DNA from: Casuarina equisetifolia
Lineage: Eukaryota; Streptophyta; Magnoliopsida; Fagales; Casuarinaceae
Direction: 5' to 3'
Length of the DNA stretch: 64,000 nt
Assembly: GCA_028551475.1 (NCBI GenBank)
Contig: CM052359.1
Coordinates: forward strand, 5,457,583-5,521,582
Below, piece by piece: positions 61,310-64,000 of this stretch. Within the stretch, counting starts at the first letter, position 1. Each line of letters begins with the position of its first letter. The position numbers and the translations under genes are program-made. Under the pieces are notes generated by a model. That model had not been told where the DNA came from. It ran no database searches and saw only the letters and a program-made list of their open reading frames with translations.

Positions 61310-61510
61310 TCAAACAGTACTCGTGAACAGTACCTATGAACAGTACCATGTGAACAGTGAACAGTACAGTCAATAGTACCAAATGTACAGTACAGTCAAC
61401 AGTGTTTCAACAGTATTTGTGTACAGTACTTCAAACAGTATCTAAATAGTACTTATGTACATTAGTTAAACAGTACCTATGTACAGTACTTAAACAGTAC
61501 TAAACAGTGT
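61310..61510 (-). repeat. ACAGT-rich cluster in the copia leader
   Basis: About 16 ACAGT cores occur in 200 bp, mostly as aacagtac, gtacagta or gaacagtg with irregular spacing of 8-20 bp. Two more occur near 61717-61737, and a smaller group occurs in each LTR. In element orientation the core reads ACTGT. It lies in the untranslated leader between the primer binding site and gag. Confidence 0.8.
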
Positions 61511-61927
61511 CGTCTTCTTCCTTAAAACGGGTCAAAACATACCCGTTTCTCTCTCCGGCGGGTTTTCACCGATTTCAGCCATTTCTTGGCCGTTTCTGGT
61601 AACACAAAAGTTACCAAAATATAGATCGGGCCACCATGAATCTATGGATACCAAATTTTATACAAAAATCCGTCCAACAAGAGAGAGATCTTGATTTCTC
61701 TCTTCGGCCATGAATGAACAGTACTGATGAACAGTACCTGTGAACTATCTTGGTCGAAAATGTCACTAAAAGTGGCTGAAAAAGGTATCAACGGACTCCT
61801 GAGAGTCCAAGGACTATAGATCCGGTGTTTATTTTGAAAAATAACCATCGGTTTGTTCTAAATCTGAATAAATAAATTTCAAAAAAACTCGTTTTTGAAC
61901 TCATTTTTCAACTCAAATTGATGCTAA

Positions 61928-61943
61928 CAGCTCCGATACTAAT
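61928..61943 (-). other. primer binding site of the copia element
   Basis: Directly after the 5' LTR, ATTAGTATCGGAGC resembles the initiator-Met tRNA site TGGTATCAGAGC with two differences. Position and partial match support it. Confidence 0.65.
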
Positions 61944-62592
61944 TGTAGGAATCTTATACGTCTCAAACGAGATTTAAAACAGGATCTAACATCAATTATA
62001 AGTTAAAAATGAGTTAAAATGAAATGAATAAAACGAGAAAAACGTACCTAATGGCGACTGCATCTGTATAGGATGATCTTAGCTAAGATCTTACCCTCTA
62101 TGACTTAATCGTGCTAGCCGATGAGAAGCTGGAGCTCAGAAATGAAATCAGATCAACAAAATATGGTCGGGAAAGTGTTCAGATAACAAAACCGAGAATA
62201 GAATTTCTCTTTTAAAATGGATAATGTGAACAGTGTCCGTGAACAGTGCATGCACAGTACGTGAACAGTACATGCACATGATTACTATGAAATGACCATT
62301 ATACCCCTACCATCAACATTGATTCCGTATACTGAGCCCAATGCACATAGTTTAAGTTAGAGGGAGGACTTAGCTGATATTACAAAACACGTGCTTACTA
62401 AATAATCCTGACACATCACAGTTCTATAAAGTGCACTAAGGCCCACACTGGCTAGCACCATACTCGCAATTAAGGTCAAAATCTGTCTAATTAACTGAAC
62501 CAATATTAATTACATTAATACACCTTCATAAGAGAATTATTTATGCTCATTGATAAAGTCCACATTACATGAGCTTACAAAATAAGCTAACA
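61944..62592 (-). repeat. 5' LTR of the copia element
   Basis: 649 bp, about 98% identical by eye to 55296-55945; one base is missing in the cacagtgatt/cacatgatt position. The differences are largely C/T and G/A, as expected from methylated-cytosine deamination. Confidence 0.95.
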
Positions 62593-62597
62593 TATGT

Positions 62598-64000
62598 TTC
62601 TCGTGCTTTGCTATCTCCCTAAAGCCTTCAGGTCAGAATCCACATCGTCAAAATTACAACACGAACTTCACTTAAGCATTGTTTTAAACACATTAAGAAG
62701 CTTCGATATACAAGTTCAAATTTCTCTCCCCTCTTTACACGCCTGTCGATGCCTATTGATCTTTTTAAAACCACCCACCACTGGAATAGGCTTACATAAG
62801 CTTGTTGAACGACAGATTGGTAAAAAATTTCATCTTTGATTCAGACACCCACGCCATTCGTACTTCTAAGGATAGATTTTCAGAAATAAGACCTCAAAGG
62901 TCTGAAAAAAGTACGGAGTGCAACAGATGTAATATAAACAAGAGAGAGAATATTGAAATGAAGGATCCGGTCTCCCCACCCTGCCCTACTTCAGACAGCT
63001 TGAGTTTTTTTGTCGTCAACTGGAAAAAAAAAAAACATGTAAAATGTTTGGAGAGATTTATATAATATGGTGTGGAATGTTTGACGCGACAGCTCTCAGT
63101 TGGAGGGAGAGGTCGCTCACTATTGGAGAGCTGGTCCCTAATGAATTAAATATCCAATGTTTTCTAAGGAACCTTATTGTTCATTCAGCCGAAGTAAAAC
63201 AACTAGCACAGCACTGCAAAAAGATCCACTCTTAAGAATTTGCAACTTAATCTTTCGTTATGTTTTATAACACCCTAGTTGTGATGCACAGCATAGATCT
63301 CAGTGATTGAAAAGTATCAGCACTTCCAATCAAACCGCCGTTCGAACTAACGGTAATTGCTCTTCCTGTTTAGTGTTTGATTTCAAACTTTTCCACAATT
63401 ATATCTTATTGAACGATAGCAATTTAAGGGCAAGTAGAATATGACCTCCGTACGGGTTGCAGACTAACCAGGCTCTCTTGCAATGCTTTACTGGGACAAA
63501 AGAAAGAAAAAAGTCAATACTACCGATTCATTCTATAGATTCTATCATTAACAAAATCATGGCTTTCCCAACACCCTTCTAAAAAGAAAAACGTTTCCTA
63601 CTTTTTACATAGCCTATTCTTAGCATGATTTGCGGCCCAATCTACCAAGAGATATGCTATTGATGAACAACGCAAGTAACAAAAGATTGAAAGGATACTT
63701 TCATTTTAAAATTGCTTATAAGAGTAACAAAACTTAGCCAAAATCTTCCTATAGTTCAGTGCATGTTTTCACACTAGAAGCGGATTTTTTTTATGGGACA
63801 GAAAGAAGGAAAAATGAATATATTGGTCGCCTGCTTGCTGAAAGCAAAAATGGGCATTGTATGAAGTTTTTAAGACCTCACTACATTTGTGGCAAGCGGA
63901 AACTGCTCGTGCTGCTGCAGCAGGACAAAGAAGAGTTTCTTACTCTGTCTGAAGAAGAATTTTTCTTTAACAATTCTAAGTCATAGAGAACCCTAACCTT
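62598..64000. other. flank of the copia element, intergenic
   Basis: The sequence continues the pre-insertion DNA of 55290. It contains only short frames. A minus-strand Ser-rich frame entering from the right edge (stop near 63878) could be the end of a gene outside the window, but nothing confirms it. Confidence 0.35.

Larger units (their letters stand above)
55296..62592 (-). mobile_element. structurally complete Ty1/copia LTR retrotransposon
   Basis: Two near-identical LTRs (55296-55945 and 61944-62592) enclose a leader and a gag-pol region in minus orientation. The flanks carry a perfect TATGT target duplication (55291-55295 and 62593-62597). In element orientation the LTR starts TGTTAG and ends CCTACA. 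A primer-binding-like ATTAGTATCGGAGC follows the 5' LTR, and a purine tract (AAGTGGGAGAT) precedes the 3' LTR. By eye the LTRs differ at about a dozen substitutions and one 1-base indel, mostly transitions, so insertion is fairly recent. Gag-pol carries a frameshift and four stops, so this copy is not autonomous. Confidence 0.95.

Noticed and set aside
63759..63986. 75-codon frame (+) at the right edge and an opposing Ser-rich frame (-)
   Set aside because: Neither shows a recognisable motif and the window ends here, so a terminal exon cannot be confirmed.

Overview
This window is nuclear DNA of a flowering plant, almost certainly a eudicot. It is AT-rich, with GT-AG introns, plant-only protein families and many LTR retrotransposon relics. 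The species cannot be named from the sequence alone. Five protein-coding loci can be supported; the rest is intron, intergenic DNA and transposon debris of several ages.

Layout. 1-595: intron and terminal exon of an ANTH/AP180-type clathrin assembly protein (+). 2031-5771: a complete three-exon BSD-domain gene (+) whose second intron appears to use a GC donor. 7590-8900: a degenerate Ty1/copia polymerase relic. 9233-10878: a 1.65-kb solo LTR of Ty3/gypsy (Athila/Tat-like) type with a perfect 5-bp target duplication. 13690-16905: a second dead copia element, itself interrupted by a 522-bp LTR-like insertion, followed by a ~93-bp tandem repeat. 19739-26061: the coding part of a SPOC-domain nuclear protein (-), probably with a non-coding first exon near 32.7-32.86 kb and a 6.5-kb 5' intron. 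37579-40051: a VAMP71-family R-SNARE gene (-) split by a 247-bp solo LTR. 42430-44520 (+) and 47690-48310 (-): two more dead copia relics. 49485-50213: possible 3' exons of an unidentified gene. 52685-53452: an intact hybrid proline-rich protein (eight-cysteine domain). 55296-62592: a structurally complete Ty1/copia element (-) with two near-identical LTRs and target duplication TATGT, but with a frameshift and four stops in gag-pol.

The most notable object is the VAMP71 locus. All other exons and splice sites are intact, and removing the LTR plus one copy of the ATAAG duplication restores an uninterrupted SNARE reading frame. The upstream half now stops three codons into the LTR and would make a free longin domain of about 121 residues. 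The LTR carries a TATA box and, downstream of it, an ATG in frame with the SNARE and membrane anchor (about 114 residues). The insertion may therefore have killed the gene or split it into two transcription units. Transcript data would decide.

The genes are ordinary housekeeping or secretory genes (endocytosis, transcription regulation, vesicle fusion, cell wall) and show no sign of working as a cluster. No tRNA, rRNA or CRISPR was seen. All protein identifications rest on reading motifs by eye; no database search was run.
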